Position numbers and translations under genes: made by a program. Under the pieces are notes generated by a model. That model ran no database searches and was not told the origin of the DNA. It saw only the letters and a list, made by a program, of their open reading frames with translations. Below, piece by piece: positions 8,538 through 18,296 of a stretch of 42,911 bases of DNA. Source of the stretch: Methanocalculus sp. MSAO_Arc2. Lineage in GTDB: Archaea; Halobacteriota; Methanomicrobia; Methanomicrobiales; Methanocorpusculaceae. The stretch covers positions 1 to 42,911 of the forward strand of contig QZAC01000013.1 in assembly GCA_003838065.1 (NCBI GenBank), given 5' to 3'. How positions within the stretch are numbered: position 1 is the stretch's first letter; every line of letters starts with the position of its first letter.

Positions 8538-9293
8538 ATGGCAATCATCGGAATCGGGGCTTTGGATAATTATAATGTTGTTATAGAGAGATCAGAAAAG
8601 GCTATTTCCAGCGACATATCTGTTATTGTGTTTGCTCATACAGGATCTCCCACCCCCTCAATATCTGGTATTGACTATCATCTTACAGACAATCCCGAAA
8701 AAGAGATGATAGACACCCTCATTCAGGGAAAAATTGATGGAGCTGTCCGGGGAACGCTTCCCTCTCACAGCACCCTCAGGTACCTCAAGCAGAGGACCGG
8801 GGTCGATTACCTTGAACGAATTGCATTCCTTGAAACATACAACGGGGAGAAATTCCTGCTCGCCCCTGTCGGCATCGATGAAGGATCAACCATCAATGAC
8901 AAAGTACGACTCATCAGGAGTGCTGAAAGGCTTGCCGATCTGATACATATCCCGAGATCTGTTGCCATACTCTCAGGCGGGCGCCTTGATGATGTCGGAA
9001 GAGATCCCGGTATTGACCGGTCTCTTGCTGATGCTGAACTCCTCGCCCGTATCACAGGAGGATTTCATGCAGAAATACTGATTGAGGATGCCATCGGCCG
9101 CTACGGGATCATTATCGCCCCTGATGGCGTCTCTGGAAATCTTATCTTCAGAACACTTGTACTTCTCGGATCAGGCACATCACATGGCGCACCAGTGATA
9201 AATATCGATGTTACGTTCGTTGATACCTCGCGCGCATCGAGATATTATGATAACGCAATTCGGCTCGCTGCAGCTTTAGGAAAAAGCAAATAA
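8538..9293 (+). CDS. mtxX: methanogenesis marker protein 4, MtxX family
   Basis: A 251-residue protein resembling MtxX, also catalogued as methanogenesis marker 4, historically annotated as a putative methyltransferase subunit. It shares features with phosphate acyl/butyryltransferase-like folds, for example [28 protein letters not shown] and [16 protein letters not shown]. Its real activity is unknown. The ATG at 8538 starts just after the mmp2 stop, so the two probably form one transcript; the pairing of these two marker genes supports a shared role in methanogenesis cofactor or enzyme maturation (inference). A 180-bp AT-rich gap follows before the histone gene. Confidence 0.82.
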   Translation: MAIIGIGALDNYNVVIERSEKAISSDISVIVFAHTGSPTPSISGIDYHLTDNPEKEMIDTLIQGKIDGAVRGTLPSHSTLRYLKQRTGVDYLERIAFLETYNGEKFLLAPVGIDEGSTINDKVRLIRSAERLADLIHIPRSVAILSGGRLDDVGRDPGIDRSLADAELLARITGGFHAEILIEDAIGRYGIIIAPDGVSGNLIFRTLVLLGSGTSHGAPVINIDVTFVDTSRASRYYDNAIRLAAALGKSK

Positions 9294-9422
9294 TACCAGA
9301 ATAGCCATATTTTATAATTATAACTATAAATTCGTTTTATTTTGCGAAAGTAACCAGAACAGTGAGAATAACCCTTTTCAGATGTAAAAAAGCAGAATAT
9401 GACAGAAAAAACCCGCGATATG

Positions 9423-9441
9423 CGAAATCTATAAATATTTA
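9423..9441 (+). promoter_or_regulatory. TATA box and BRE of the histone gene
   Basis: TATAAATA at 9430-9437 preceded by a purine-rich BRE-like segment (CGAAAT) lies about 40 bp before the histone ATG. This predicts transcription from around 9460, giving a very short leader that contains the ribosome binding sequence GGTGG at 9460-9464. Confidence 0.65.
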
Positions 9442-9471
9442 ACAATATACTCTTTCAATGGTGGCATTTTC

Positions 9472-9681
9472 ATGGCAGACCTACCAATTGCAGCTGTAGT
9501 ACGGATTGCAAAGAAAAATGGTGCTGAACGTGTCGGCAGTGATGCCGCTGAAGCACTTGTTGTTAAAGCTGAAGCATACATAGCTGACCTTACAAAAAAG
9601 GCCAATCAGTATGCACTTCACGCAGGAAGAAAGACGATCAAAGAGGAGGATATAGAACTCGCTGCAAAGAGCGAGGTCTGA
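9472..9681 (+). CDS. archaeal histone (HMf-like)
   Basis: A 69-residue single histone fold, alpha1-loop-alpha2-loop-alpha3, that dimerises and wraps DNA in chromatin-like particles. Diagnostic stretches are LPIAAVVRIAKKNGAERV at the N-terminus, the central helix with AEALVVKAEAYIADL, and AGRKTIKEEDIELAA at the C-terminus. The length is typical of euryarchaeal histones without tails. The start is supported by GGTGG eight bases upstream and a strong TATA box. The convergent hisB gene ends 16 bp after its stop. Highly expressed single-gene transcript is likely (inference). Confidence 0.97.
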   Translation: MADLPIAAVVRIAKKNGAERVGSDAAEALVVKAEAYIADLTKKANQYALHAGRKTIKEEDIELAAKSEV

Positions 9682-9697
9682 TCCCTCTTCTTTTTCA

Positions 9698-10276
9698 TTA
9701 TAACACTCCTTTTGTACTTGGAATTTCTGAGATCGCCCGATCGATTGTCAACGCCCGTTTGAGGGTGATACCGAATGCTTTGAAGATAGACTCACAGATA
9801 TGGTGATCTGATCTCCCGATAAAACCGATATGTGCGGTAATTTTGGCATGATGCACAAGGGAATAAAAGAAATGTTCAAACAGATCGTTTGGAATACCTC
9901 CGGTCTCTTTTCCCGCAAATGAGCCCTCGAAAACGAGAAAACCTCTTCCACCACAATCAATGGCAACAACAGATCGTGCTTCATCCATTGGAATTGTGGC
10001 ATCAGCAAACCGCCTGATCCCCCTGCCATCACCTATTGCTTTCTGTATTGCCATCCCAAGGACGATGCCTACATCCTCAACCGTATGGTGGAAATCGACG
10101 TGGATATCACCCTCTGCCCTGAGGAAGAGGCCAAACCTGCCATGACGCCCAAACGATTCCAGCATATGATCCAGAAAAGGAAGTCCGGTTGCTATCTGAA
10201 GACTTCCGCCATCCGGGTTAAAAATAACCTCAACAGTCGTCTCTTTTGTCTTTCGACTGATCTCTGCCTGTCTCAT
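9698..10276 (-). CDS. hisB: imidazoleglycerol-phosphate dehydratase
   Basis: This enzyme carries out the sixth step of histidine synthesis, dehydrating imidazole glycerol phosphate. The 192-residue protein shows the HisB metal-binding histidine motifs: [35 protein letters not shown] and a second cluster, [15 protein letters not shown]. The start at 10276 overlaps the hisA stop (ATGA), and upstream in-frame codons belong to the hisA region and were discarded. It is the last of three his genes in the run hisG-hisA-hisB; the other his genes are not in the window. Confidence 0.95.
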   Translation of the reverse strand: MRQAEISRKTKETTVEVIFNPDGGSLQIATGLPFLDHMLESFGRHGRFGLFLRAEGDIHVDFHHTVEDVGIVLGMAIQKAIGDGRGIRRFADATIPMDEARSVVAIDCGGRGFLVFEGSFAGKETGGIPNDLFEHFFYSLVHHAKITAHIGFIGRSDHHICESIFKAFGITLKRALTIDRAISEIPSTKGVL

Positions 10277-10992
10277 ACAAACTCCTCGATAACCGCAGAA
10301 AGGGATATCATACCATGGTAGAGTGCCGATCCGAGCACCGCTCCCGCTGCACCAAGCTCCCGGAGAGTTCTCAGATCCGTAATCGATGAGACGCCTCCAG
10401 AGACCACTACAGGGCATTGTACAGCATTGATCACTCTCTTTATCGGATCGATGGCGATCCCCCTGCATAACCCTTCTACATCAACGTTGGTAAAGAGGAG
10501 GGATCCTGCACCCTCCTTCTCAAACCTCTCTGCCCAGACGGCGCCATCCCCGGCAGTCTTCTCCCATCCATGGATCGCAATTTCGCCACCGATCGCATCG
10601 ACACCTGCCATGATCCGACTGCTTCCATATTCATCTGCAAGCCTTTTAATAATTGATGGATCTTCTGCAGCTGCTGTTCCAATGATGACCCGGTCAACAC
10701 CAAGGGTAAGCCATCCGGCAGCGTCGCTGTCTGATCTGATCCCACCTCCGAGCTGAATGAAAACGTCCGTCTCCCTGATCAGCTCCCGGATAATCTCCAC
10801 ATTCGCTTCAGCGTTTCCAAATGCACCGTCGAGGTTGATAATATGAAGTGCGGTTGCCCCCTCATCGATCCACCGGAGTGCAGAGGCAAGAGGTAAACCA
10901 TATGCCTCTGCTGTCTCTCTCTTCCCCTGAACAAGCTGGACGCACCTGCCGCCGAGGATATCCACTGCAGGAAATATATCCATAGGCATCAT
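10273..10992 (-). CDS. hisA: phosphoribosylformimino-5-aminoimidazole carboxamide ribotide isomerase
   Basis: HisA is a TIM-barrel isomerase of histidine synthesis. The sequence shows the N-terminal catalytic strand [29 protein letters not shown], the phosphate-binding [21 protein letters not shown] and [13 protein letters not shown]. The 239-residue length is standard. The ATG at 10992 overlaps the hisG stop as ATGA; ATG 10983 is the alternative. It is translationally coupled to hisG upstream and hisB downstream. Confidence 0.95.
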   Translation of the reverse strand: MMPMDIFPAVDILGGRCVQLVQGKRETAEAYGLPLASALRWIDEGATALHIINLDGAFGNAEANVEIIRELIRETDVFIQLGGGIRSDSDAAGWLTLGVDRVIIGTAAAEDPSIIKRLADEYGSSRIMAGVDAIGGEIAIHGWEKTAGDGAVWAERFEKEGAGSLLFTNVDVEGLCRGIAIDPIKRVINAVQCPVVVSGGVSSITDLRTLRELGAAGAVLGSALYHGMISLSAVIEEFV

Positions 10993-11867
10993 GGAATCAT
11001 TCTCTGGACATCCATAACCAGAATATCCTTTGCACCGGCACGTTTTACCAGATTAATCAACTGGTATATCCGTTCTTCTGCAACAACAGCATGAACAGCA
11101 ACAAGGTTCTCGTCTGATGCAACATCCATCACGGTCGGTCCGGACAAACCCGGGAGAATTGACCGGATCTCATCAAGACGGTCACGCCGGACATTCATCA
11201 TCAGATAACACTGGCCCTTTGCCCGGATAACACTTTCAAGGGCAAGCGTGATCTCATCAATCTTTTCTTTATGGACCCTGAGAGAGTTGGAATTGCCAAT
11301 GAGCCATGTTGAACTTGCCAGAACCTCCTGTATAATTCTGAGATGGTTTGTCTGAAGCGTTGTTCCCGAACTTGTCAGATCGACAATTGCATCAGCTATT
11401 CCGAGCTGGGGAGCTGCTTCGCAGGCTCCGGAGACAGATACGATTTTGACATCAATTCCATGTTGACTGAAAAATGATCGGGTTATTTTTGGAAATTCGG
11501 TTGCAATCTTTATACCAGAGAGATCCCTGACATCAGAATAATCCGATTCTTCCGGTACAGCAACAACAAGTCTTGCCCGGCCTATCCTGAGATCCAGAAG
11601 TTGGATGACCTCTGATCCCCGTTCTGCAACCATATCAAGACCCGTTATCCCGAGATCAGCCACACCCTGGGCGACATACTCGGGGATATCTATTGGCCGT
11701 GCGTACAGGATCTCAATATGCGGATCAACCGTCCTTGCGATCAGCAGCCGTTGGCCGCCACTATCGATATGAATACCGCTCTTCTCGATAAGATCTGCTA
11801 TAGGGTCTGCTATTCTGCCTTTATTCGGGATTGCAAGCCTGATTGGATTAGAAAGTTTTGAGTTCAC
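10989..11867 (-). CDS. hisG: ATP phosphoribosyltransferase, long form
   Basis: HisG condenses ATP with PRPP in the first step of histidine synthesis. This 292-residue protein is the long form: two periplasmic-binding-like catalytic lobes ([20 protein letters not shown], the PRPP loop [13 protein letters not shown]) plus a C-terminal ACT-like regulatory domain from about residue 215, expected to bind histidine for feedback inhibition. The start lies inside the 3' end of the SAM synthetase gene (20-bp overlap), indicating cotranscription with it. Confidence 0.94.
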   Translation of the reverse strand: MNSKLSNPIRLAIPNKGRIADPIADLIEKSGIHIDSGGQRLLIARTVDPHIEILYARPIDIPEYVAQGVADLGITGLDMVAERGSEVIQLLDLRIGRARLVVAVPEESDYSDVRDLSGIKIATEFPKITRSFFSQHGIDVKIVSVSGACEAAPQLGIADAIVDLTSSGTTLQTNHLRIIQEVLASSTWLIGNSNSLRVHKEKIDEITLALESVIRAKGQCYLMMNVRRDRLDEIRSILPGLSGPTVMDVASDENLVAVHAVVAEERIYQLINLVKRAGAKDILVMDVQRMIP

Positions 11868-13053
11868 CTTTGATTACCCTCTCTGTGATACTGGAAATAT
11901 TCGCCAGCCTTTCATGAACAATCTCCTCCACTTCACGCGAGATTGCCGGGAAATCCACATCACCTGAAGGAATGACCTGGACACTTGCAATAAGTGGATG
12001 ATCAATTGGTTGGCCGATCCGGGAGAGAAGCCGGACATACATCTCGGTGATGCCGTCAACGGTTTTACAGGCCTCCTGTGCAATTTCAGTGGACAGGAGG
12101 TTGTAAATCTTACCAATATGATTTATCGGATTCTTTCCGCTCGCAGCCTCCATGCTCATCGGCCGGTTCGGTGTGATCAACCCGTTTACACGGTTGCCAC
12201 GGCCAACTGATCCATCATCCCCCATTTCAGCAGAGGTGCCGTTCACAGTGAGAAAGATACTTGAGTTGTCGATATCATCCGCAGTATTGACCGCAACCGA
12301 AACCTTGCGGCTCGTATGGCGCCTGGCGACCCCTGAAAGCTGCTCACTCATAATCTCGGTCATCTCCACATACTCATCGATAGATGAACAATACCGGTCA
12401 ACCATGGCAGAGGCAATGGTATACGTCATCTGGTCGTTGTTCCGCAGCCCCATGATCTTGATATCATATCCAATCATCGGATACTTTGGTCGGAGCACTG
12501 ATGCAATCTCCTGATCCATCGCCAGAACAATCTGCTCAACTTCAGAGAATGGAGCATGCCCAACACCAAACGAGGTGTCATTTGCCCGGGGAACAAAGTT
12601 CTCACCAGATGTTCGAAATATATCGCGGAGATCAGTCGACCCATCACCCATTCTGCAGTCAACAATAATATCGCGTTCCATATTCAGGGTTAAAAGCGTC
12701 TCCCGAAGATACTGCCGGGCTGCTTCTACGGCTGTCGCTTCTGTTGGGATTACCATGTTATTAAAATACTTGGTTGCTCTTCCGGTCAGCAGGATGTATA
12801 TGGGCCGGACAATCCTGCCACCTCCAAACTGTGGAAGAGATGCCCCGGCAACGACTTCTCCCTGGTCGGTATTATGATGGAGAACGGCATCGCACCGGCT
12901 TTCATATTCCCTGCAGAGCGCTTTGCTGATTGCTTCTGCAACCCCATCTGCGATGCTGTCGGGGTGGCCGATACATTTTCGTTCAACAAGTTCGATTGCC
13001 TGCTCCTCAATTGGTGTCTGTTGTAAGAAATCAACAATGATGTTTCGTTTCAT
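11848..13053 (-). CDS. mat: archaeal S-adenosylmethionine synthetase
   Basis: This is the archaeal-type methionine adenosyltransferase, which makes SAM from methionine and ATP and differs strongly from bacterial MetK. Visible landmarks include IEEQAIELVERKCIGHPD near the N-terminus, HHNTDQGEVVAG, a glycine-rich FGGGRIVRP, and MGDDGSVGRGNRVNGLI. The protein is 401 residues from ATG 13053, the usual family length; GAGG is six bases upstream. The longer open frame (to 13227) would add about 58 residues that do not look like the family. It lies between the diadenylate cyclase gene and hisG. Confidence 0.95.
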   Translation of the reverse strand: MKRNIIVDFLQQTPIEEQAIELVERKCIGHPDSIADGVAEAISKALCREYESRCDAVLHHNTDQGEVVAGASLPQFGGGRIVRPIYILLTGRATKYFNNMVIPTEATAVEAARQYLRETLLTLNMERDIIVDCRMGDGSTDLRDIFRTSGENFVPRANDTSFGVGHAPFSEVEQIVLAMDQEIASVLRPKYPMIGYDIKIMGLRNNDQMTYTIASAMVDRYCSSIDEYVEMTEIMSEQLSGVARRHTSRKVSVAVNTADDIDNSSIFLTVNGTSAEMGDDGSVGRGNRVNGLITPNRPMSMEAASGKNPINHIGKIYNLLSTEIAQEACKTVDGITEMYVRLLSRIGQPIDHPLIASVQVIPSGDVDFPAISREVEEIVHERLANISSITERVIKGELKTF

Positions 13054-13114
13054 GTACATCCTCAACTGGATTCGATCTTCAGATAGTACAGGATTAACAT
13101 TATTTAAAGAGTCT

Positions 13115-13921
13115 TCATCGTTTAAGAGATACCTCGGATCGGAGTGTAAGCCTGCAGATACCATCACGGAATAACCTGACCAGTCCGCCACTCTCAGATA
13201 CGGTAATACCAACTGAGGGGACATCACGTGTTATTGCTGCAGTCGCCATATGGCGGCCACCAAGTCCGGAGGGAAGGCTGATACCGCGTGCATCTGCATC
13301 AAGATACCTTCCAGCAGCAACGATATACCCCTCCTTTGTCAGGATAAAGACCCCATCAAGCTGGGCAAACTCCTTGACACTCTCCCAGTTCTCCCTGTTT
13401 CTGACATCACAGACCGAGAGGGGATGGCCTGCATATGGATTTAATATTGCCTGGTGGGAGCGGGCTAAAAGAGAAGAGCCCTCACCAATAATAAACGCGG
13501 TACCAACATTCCTTCCTTCACGACCCTCATGGGCTAGCTCAATGGCAAGTGACAGGACTGAATGGAGAATCTCTGGCGGGACAATATCCTGGTATGATTC
13601 GAGATTGAGATGATCACGGGCCTCCCCGACGTCATAGATAAGGATGGCAAAGGGAAAAACCCCGATGATTTTGCCCGAAGCCACTTCTGTCCTGAGATGG
13701 TACTGGACGACCGCATCAAGGATATGCTGCTCACAGAACTCCAATAACTCCTGCATATTCTTTTTTATCATCAGATCCGGCTGGTGTTCTTTCACCCAGA
13801 CAACAGGTGTATCAGTCTGCACCTCCATCACATCCAGGAAGGAGAGGATAGCAATAGCATCCACTGACTGTGCAAGTTCTGCTGCTGCTGCCATCAATAC
13901 CGAATCTTTGTGCCTGATCAT
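13115..13921 (-). CDS. dacZ: archaeal diadenylate cyclase (DacZ-type, DisA-N domain)
   Basis: The protein is predicted to make the second messenger c-di-AMP from two ATP. The C-terminal half is a DAC (DisA_N) domain: TAFIIGEGSSLLA, the motif DGV (189-191, normally DGA) and GGRHMATAAI (221-230, RHR/RHM-type motif), followed by GITVSESGG. The N-terminal half (1-130) is a mixed fold with LSFLDVMEVQTDTPVVWV, as in archaeal DacZ. The length of 268 fits DacZ. Its ATG overlaps the sucD stop as ATGA, so it is coupled to the TCA genes. Substitutions DGA to DGV and RHR to RHM are worth checking for activity, but archaeal members vary here. Confidence 0.85.
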   Translation of the reverse strand: MIRHKDSVLMAAAAELAQSVDAIAILSFLDVMEVQTDTPVVWVKEHQPDLMIKKNMQELLEFCEQHILDAVVQYHLRTEVASGKIIGVFPFAILIYDVGEARDHLNLESYQDIVPPEILHSVLSLAIELAHEGREGRNVGTAFIIGEGSSLLARSHQAILNPYAGHPLSVCDVRNRENWESVKEFAQLDGVFILTKEGYIVAAGRYLDADARGISLPSGLGGRHMATAAITRDVPSVGITVSESGGLVRLFRDGICRLTLRSEVSLKR

Positions 13922-14793
13922 AGCAGTTCCGCAATTTTTTGTGGAATTTCTGAGGGGCGTTCTGCAATAGTTACACCCATGGATTCAAGGCGCCGGATCT
14001 TGGAGAGGGCATCTCCTTCACCTCCTTCGATGATTGCACCTGCATGACCCATCCTTTTCTCCTCTGGTGCAGATACACCCGCGATATATGCGACAAGCGG
14101 GATATCACATGAAATAGCTGTCTCTGCGCCTTCAATTTCAAGGGCGCCGCCGACTTCACCGATGAGTACAACTGCCCGGGTATCTGGATCCTGTTTGAAC
14201 CGTTTGATACAGTCAACAAAAGTCTCTCCAATGACGGGGTCGCCGCCAATCCCGATAACCGTGCTCTGCCCAATCCCGGCACGGGTCAGTTCGTCAACAA
14301 CTTCATAGGTGAGAGTGCCGCTCCTTGATATCACACCGACCGGCCCCCGTGTAAAGAGAGGTGATGGCATGATCCCGAGTTTGCATTCACCTGGCGAAAG
14401 AAGACCGGGGCAGTTTGGACCAATTACAACTGATCCGCATGATCGTGCATAGGCGACAGCCCTCATCACGTCATGTACAGGGATATGCTCTGTGATCGCA
14501 ACGATCGTCTCGATCCCGGCATCTGCTGCCTCCATGATAGAGTCGCTTGCTGCTCCTGCCGGGACAAAGATGACCGATGCATTCGTATCATGGACCGCCT
14601 GCGCTTCACGGACGGTATCATAGACGAAAACACCATGCACTTCCTGGCCCGCTTTCCCGGGAGTTACACCGGCAACTACTCCTGCACCTCCGACTTCGCG
14701 GGCATACCTGTTCATCAGATCAATATGGAAGGCGCCCTGGTTGCCGGTTGCACCCTGGACCAGGATCCTGGTAGACCGGTCACCATAGATCAT
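13918..14793 (-). CDS. sucD: succinate-CoA ligase, alpha subunit
   Basis: The alpha subunit of succinyl-CoA synthetase interconverts succinate and succinyl-CoA with nucleotide triphosphate. It carries the CoA-binding N-terminus VQGATGNQGAFH, PNCPGLLSPGECKLGIMP, and the phosphohistidine loop in MGHAGAIIEGGEGDA. At 291 residues it is full length. The ATG at 14793 overlaps the sucC stop. In the reductive partial TCA pathway it supplies succinyl-CoA to the adjacent 2-oxoglutarate synthase. Confidence 0.97.
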   Translation of the reverse strand: MIYGDRSTRILVQGATGNQGAFHIDLMNRYAREVGGAGVVAGVTPGKAGQEVHGVFVYDTVREAQAVHDTNASVIFVPAGAASDSIMEAADAGIETIVAITEHIPVHDVMRAVAYARSCGSVVIGPNCPGLLSPGECKLGIMPSPLFTRGPVGVISRSGTLTYEVVDELTRAGIGQSTVIGIGGDPVIGETFVDCIKRFKQDPDTRAVVLIGEVGGALEIEGAETAISCDIPLVAYIAGVSAPEEKRMGHAGAIIEGGEGDALSKIRRLESMGVTIAERPSEIPQKIAELL

Positions 14794-15878
14794 TTCGATA
14801 CCTCCATAACAGCAGCAGTTACTGCATCCTCCATCGTATCAAGCATTCGATACCCGGCGTTTTCCAGGAGGGCCCGACCTTCTGCTTCATTTGTTCCGGC
14901 GAGCCGGACAAACACCTGCTGGGACACGCCAGAATCGATGATACCGCGTGCAACCTCATCGCACCTGGTGATCCCGCCCAGAAGATTGACAACAATCACT
15001 TCAACTGTCGGGACCGAGGCTACCAGACGTACAGCATGCATCACCCGTTCAGATCCAGCACCACCACCGACATCCAAAAAGTTTGCTGCAGTTCCATGAT
15101 GATGATTAATAAGGTCAAGGGTTGCCATGGTAAGGCCAGCGCCGTTTCCGATCACCCCAATCGATCCTGAGAGCTCAACATAGGAGAACCCATGTTTCTC
15201 AGCCAGGGCCTCGCGTTCGGAGAGGTCACGATTCTCTACGATCCCCTGCCGGGTAAGCGCGTTATCGTCGATGATCAGCTTTGCATCTGCCGCAAAAACA
15301 CCGTCAGGGGTAATGACAAGTGGATTAATCTCTGCAAGGAGAGCATCCTTTTCCCGAAACACCTGATAGAGTGACGATATGACAGATGCAATCTCTTTTT
15401 CACATCCCCGGCTGAGATACCTGAGGATAAACCCGGGTATATCATGGAAAAATGGGGATACATGAGCAGATCTGACTGCTTCAGGCTTTTCTCCGGCGGT
15501 TGTTTCGATCTCAACGCCCCCTGCTTCTGCAAAGAGGATTACGGGAGATTTATTGCTTCGGTCAACTGCGATCGACACATAATACTCTTTCTCAATTATG
15601 AGGCGTTCCTCAACAAGCACCTCCACAACCGGCACGCCTTTAATCTCTTTTTGAAAGAGATCCCGTGCAAGAGAACTACAATCATCCGTAGTCGCCATCA
15701 GGATACCGCCAGCCTTCCCCCTTCCCCCGACAGTAACCTGTGCCTTCAGCACCACCGGTTTGCCGATCGTTCTGCAGGCATCCGGTGCTTCGTCAGGAGA
15801 TCTGATCAGAATACTATCCGGGGTTCTGATCCCGTACCTGGAAAAAATCTTCTTTGCTTCGTATTCCAGCAGTTTCAT
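14790..15878 (-). CDS. sucC: succinate-CoA ligase, beta subunit
   Basis: The beta subunit binds nucleotide and succinate. It opens with MKLLEYEAKKIFSRYGI and contains the ATP-grasp glycine motif VTVGGRGKAGGI, EINPLV with metal ligands, and the succinate-binding GNGAGLTMATLDLI. The length, 362 residues, is usual. Its start overlaps the korC stop (ATGA) and its stop overlaps sucD, so the kor and suc genes are one coupled unit. Confidence 0.97.
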   Translation of the reverse strand: MKLLEYEAKKIFSRYGIRTPDSILIRSPDEAPDACRTIGKPVVLKAQVTVGGRGKAGGILMATTDDCSSLARDLFQKEIKGVPVVEVLVEERLIIEKEYYVSIAVDRSNKSPVILFAEAGGVEIETTAGEKPEAVRSAHVSPFFHDIPGFILRYLSRGCEKEIASVISSLYQVFREKDALLAEINPLVITPDGVFAADAKLIIDDNALTRQGIVENRDLSEREALAEKHGFSYVELSGSIGVIGNGAGLTMATLDLINHHHGTAANFLDVGGGAGSERVMHAVRLVASVPTVEVIVVNLLGGITRCDEVARGIIDSGVSQQVFVRLAGTNEAEGRALLENAGYRMLDTMEDAVTAAVMEVSK

Positions 15879-16414
15879 GAATCACCTCCACCTGAAGCGA
15901 GTTCGATTCCAAGCTTTAGCGCCTTTTTGTTCAGTTCCTCTGTTCCTTTTGGGACCGTGTCAAGGATTGCTTTCTGCATGGCATCTTCTGAGACGATGCC
16001 GGTTGCAGCAACAAGTGCCCCGAGCATAACAATGTTGGCAACGATTGGCTTTCCAAGCTCCTCTTTCGCACGGGACGTTGCCGGTATCTCGATACACCGG
16101 CACGCCGGCCGTGACTGGACAAGCCCTGAATCAATGAGCATCACCGCAGTCTTCGGTGCTCCGACACCAAACTTTAAAAACCCGGCCTCGGACATAATCA
16201 CATAGATACTGGGTTCAAGCACTTTTGGGTATTGAATGGGCTTTTCGCTGATGATCACCGTGCTTGATGATGCCCCACCCCGGGCTTCAGGCCCATAGCT
16301 CTGTGACTGGACTGCATATTTTCCATCATACATTGCAGCCGCCCGGCCAAGGACGACTGCGGAGAGGACAATTCCCTGGCCCCCGAACCCGGAGAACTTC
16401 ACTTCATGCTTCAT
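15875..16414 (-). CDS. korC: 2-oxoglutarate:ferredoxin oxidoreductase, gamma subunit
   Basis: The gamma subunit (179 residues) of a 2-oxoacid:ferredoxin oxidoreductase. The N-terminus has FSGFGGQGIVLSAVVLGRAA and the following YGPEARGGAS, typical of the gamma domain that binds CoA-related ligands. The assignment to 2-oxoglutarate rather than pyruvate or branched-chain oxoacids rests on the D-A-B-C gene order and on the adjacent sucCD and fumarate hydratase genes. It overlaps both korB and sucC by 4 bp. Confidence 0.92.
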   Translation of the reverse strand: MKHEVKFSGFGGQGIVLSAVVLGRAAAMYDGKYAVQSQSYGPEARGGASSSTVIISEKPIQYPKVLEPSIYVIMSEAGFLKFGVGAPKTAVMLIDSGLVQSRPACRCIEIPATSRAKEELGKPIVANIVMLGALVAATGIVSEDAMQKAILDTVPKGTEELNKKALKLGIELASGGGDS

Positions 16415-17199
16415 CGCTTCACCCTGGTTTTTGAGCGCTCCCGGTCAGTCAGGTTCCCGACCACAAACATATCGGGGGGGACCTCTTTTCCTTCTGCAAC
16501 AAGCCGGTCATATTTCTCTTTTAACAGTGCACGATCCCGCAACACCTCAATCATCGACTGCACATCACGGAGCTTATTTCTCCGTCCGAAGTTCGTCGGG
16601 CACTGGACAAAAACTTCAATGAAAGAAAACCCGGGCCTCTGAAGGCCAAGCGTGATCGAACGGGTCAGTTCCCTCACATGGTATGATGTCCAGCGGGCAA
16701 CAAAATGTGCCCCGGCCGCAGTGGCCAGTTCACAGAGATCAAAGGGGTTTTCATCCATACCATAGGGTGTCGTGGTTGAGACTGCACCCGGTGGTGTGCA
16801 TGGGCTCCCCTGTCCTCCCGTCATCCCGTAGATATGGTTGTTCATGCAGATGACGGTCATATCGATATTCCTTCTGCATGAATGGATGAAATGATTTCCA
16901 CCGATTGCAGAGAGGTCTCCATCTCCAGTGAAGACGACAAGATTGAGATCCGGGTTTGCCATTTTTACACCGGTTGCAAACGCAAGAGCCCGGCCATGGG
17001 TGGTATGCAGAGAGTCGGCTGTAATATAGCCGGGTGCCCGCGATGAGCACCCGATTCCGGAAACAAAGACCGTCTCGTCTTTTTCCCAGCCGAGTGAATC
17101 GATGGCAGAGAGCGTACAGTTGATGATCGAACCATTTCCACACCCTGCACAAAAGATATGGGGAAGGCGATCATGCCTGAACCATTCTTCATAACTCAT
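16411..17199 (-). CDS. korB: 2-oxoglutarate:ferredoxin oxidoreductase, beta (TPP) subunit
   Basis: The beta subunit binds thiamine pyrophosphate and carries out decarboxylation or, in methanogens, reductive carboxylation. Key segments are CAGCGNGSI near the N-terminus, the GDGDLSAIGGNH TPP/Mg motif, and NNHIYGMTGGQ. The start ATG 17199 overlaps the korA stop as ATGA and has GGAGG about eight bases upstream; a GTG at 17205 is in frame. The protein is 262 residues, typical for KorB. Confidence 0.94.
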   Translation of the reverse strand: MSYEEWFRHDRLPHIFCAGCGNGSIINCTLSAIDSLGWEKDETVFVSGIGCSSRAPGYITADSLHTTHGRALAFATGVKMANPDLNLVVFTGDGDLSAIGGNHFIHSCRRNIDMTVICMNNHIYGMTGGQGSPCTPPGAVSTTTPYGMDENPFDLCELATAAGAHFVARWTSYHVRELTRSITLGLQRPGFSFIEVFVQCPTNFGRRNKLRDVQSMIEVLRDRALLKEKYDRLVAEGKEVPPDMFVVGNLTDRERSKTRVKR

Positions 17200-18296
17200 G
17201 TGCACTCCTCCGCACGTTTGAGCAGATCATGTGGGTGATGCAGCTCCCCTCCAAGACGGGGTATGGAGATAACATCCTGGTCGACATGCCGCTCGACCTC
17301 ACGCGCAATCTGGCCCATATTCATCTCTGGAATGATAAAAACCCGGGCATCCGAAAACTTCTTCAGGATGTCTTCAGGGAACGGCCAGACGATCCTGAGG
17401 TTTAGATGTCCATAGAGACCATCAGGTGCGTTCAGGAGCATCTCCCGCACAGACCGGGTCGGTGCTCCATAGGAGAGAAAGACTATCTCAGCATCAGGGT
17501 TTTTGATATCATAATCTGCGATCTCATGGCGGGCCCGTTCAACCTTTTCAATCAGCCGCATGACGAGTTGTTCATGGAGATCAGGATCAGTCGATGCCGG
17601 ATACCCTTTTTCGTTATGGGTAAGGCCTGTCACATGGACGCGATGGCCATGGCCAAACGGGGTAAAGCCGGGAACCAGGTCATCTTCGGGTTCAAACGGG
17701 AGCATTCCCTCACGAATCGGCCGCGGACGTATGCGCTCAACAGAGTCAGGGAACTCTACACGCTCGCGGAGATGGCCGATGATCTCATCTGCCATCAAAA
17801 AAACCGGCACTCTGAATCTGTCTGCGAGATTAAATGCCTTAACAGTGAGATCAAACATCTCCTGCACACTTGATGGAGCAAGGGCGATCGCGCTGTAGTC
17901 GCCATGTGAGCCGAAGCGGCACTGGAGCATATCACCCTGTGCAGCCAGCGTCGGCTGACCGGTTGACGGACCTCCCCTCTGGATGTTAACGACGACGCAT
18001 GGCGTTTCGGTAAAAGCGGCATACCCGATATTCTCCATCATCAGGGAGAAACCCGGGCCGCTTGTTGCGGTCATCGACCGCACGCCGGTCCATGCACCTC
18101 CAATGATCGCCGCCATGCTCGCGATCTCGTCCTCCATCTGAATAAAGGTCCCCCCGACTTTCGGCAGACGCCGTGCCATATGTTCGGCAACCTCAGACGA
18201 CGGGGTTATCGGATACCCGGCAAAAAACCTGCATTCAGCTGCAATTGCACCCTCCGCGCAGGCATCATTTCCCTGCATGAAGTCAACATGCGTCAA
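17196..18296 (-). CDS. korA: 2-oxoglutarate:ferredoxin oxidoreductase, alpha subunit
   Basis: The alpha subunit (366 residues) forms the pyrimidine-binding and transketolase C-terminal domains. It shows MQGNDACAEGAIAAECRFF and GYPITPSSEVAE, then the conserved MEDEIASMAAIIGGAW and TSGPGFSLMMENIGYA. The start is a TTG at 18296 overlapping the korD stop (TTGA), with GGTGGTGAT a few bases upstream; the next ATG at 18278 would remove the conserved strand leading into MQGN. Confidence 0.94.
   Translation of the reverse strand: MTHVDFMQGNDACAEGAIAAECRFFAGYPITPSSEVAEHMARRLPKVGGTFIQMEDEIASMAAIIGGAWTGVRSMTATSGPGFSLMMENIGYAAFTETPCVVVNIQRGGPSTGQPTLAAQGDMLQCRFGSHGDYSAIALAPSSVQEMFDLTVKAFNLADRFRVPVFLMADEIIGHLRERVEFPDSVERIRPRPIREGMLPFEPEDDLVPGFTPFGHGHRVHVTGLTHNEKGYPASTDPDLHEQLVMRLIEKVERARHEIADYDIKNPDAEIVFLSYGAPTRSVREMLLNAPDGLYGHLNLRIVWPFPEDILKKFSDARVFIIPEMNMGQIAREVERHVDQDVISIPRLGGELHHPHDLLKRAEECT

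Noticed and set aside
10277..10468. Longer N-terminus for HisB
   Set aside because: It is a shadow of hisA in another frame; the ATGA overlap at 10273-10276 marks the true start.
13054..13227. Longer N-terminus for SAM synthetase
   Set aside because: The extra 58 residues do not resemble the family, and GAGG sits correctly before ATG 13053.
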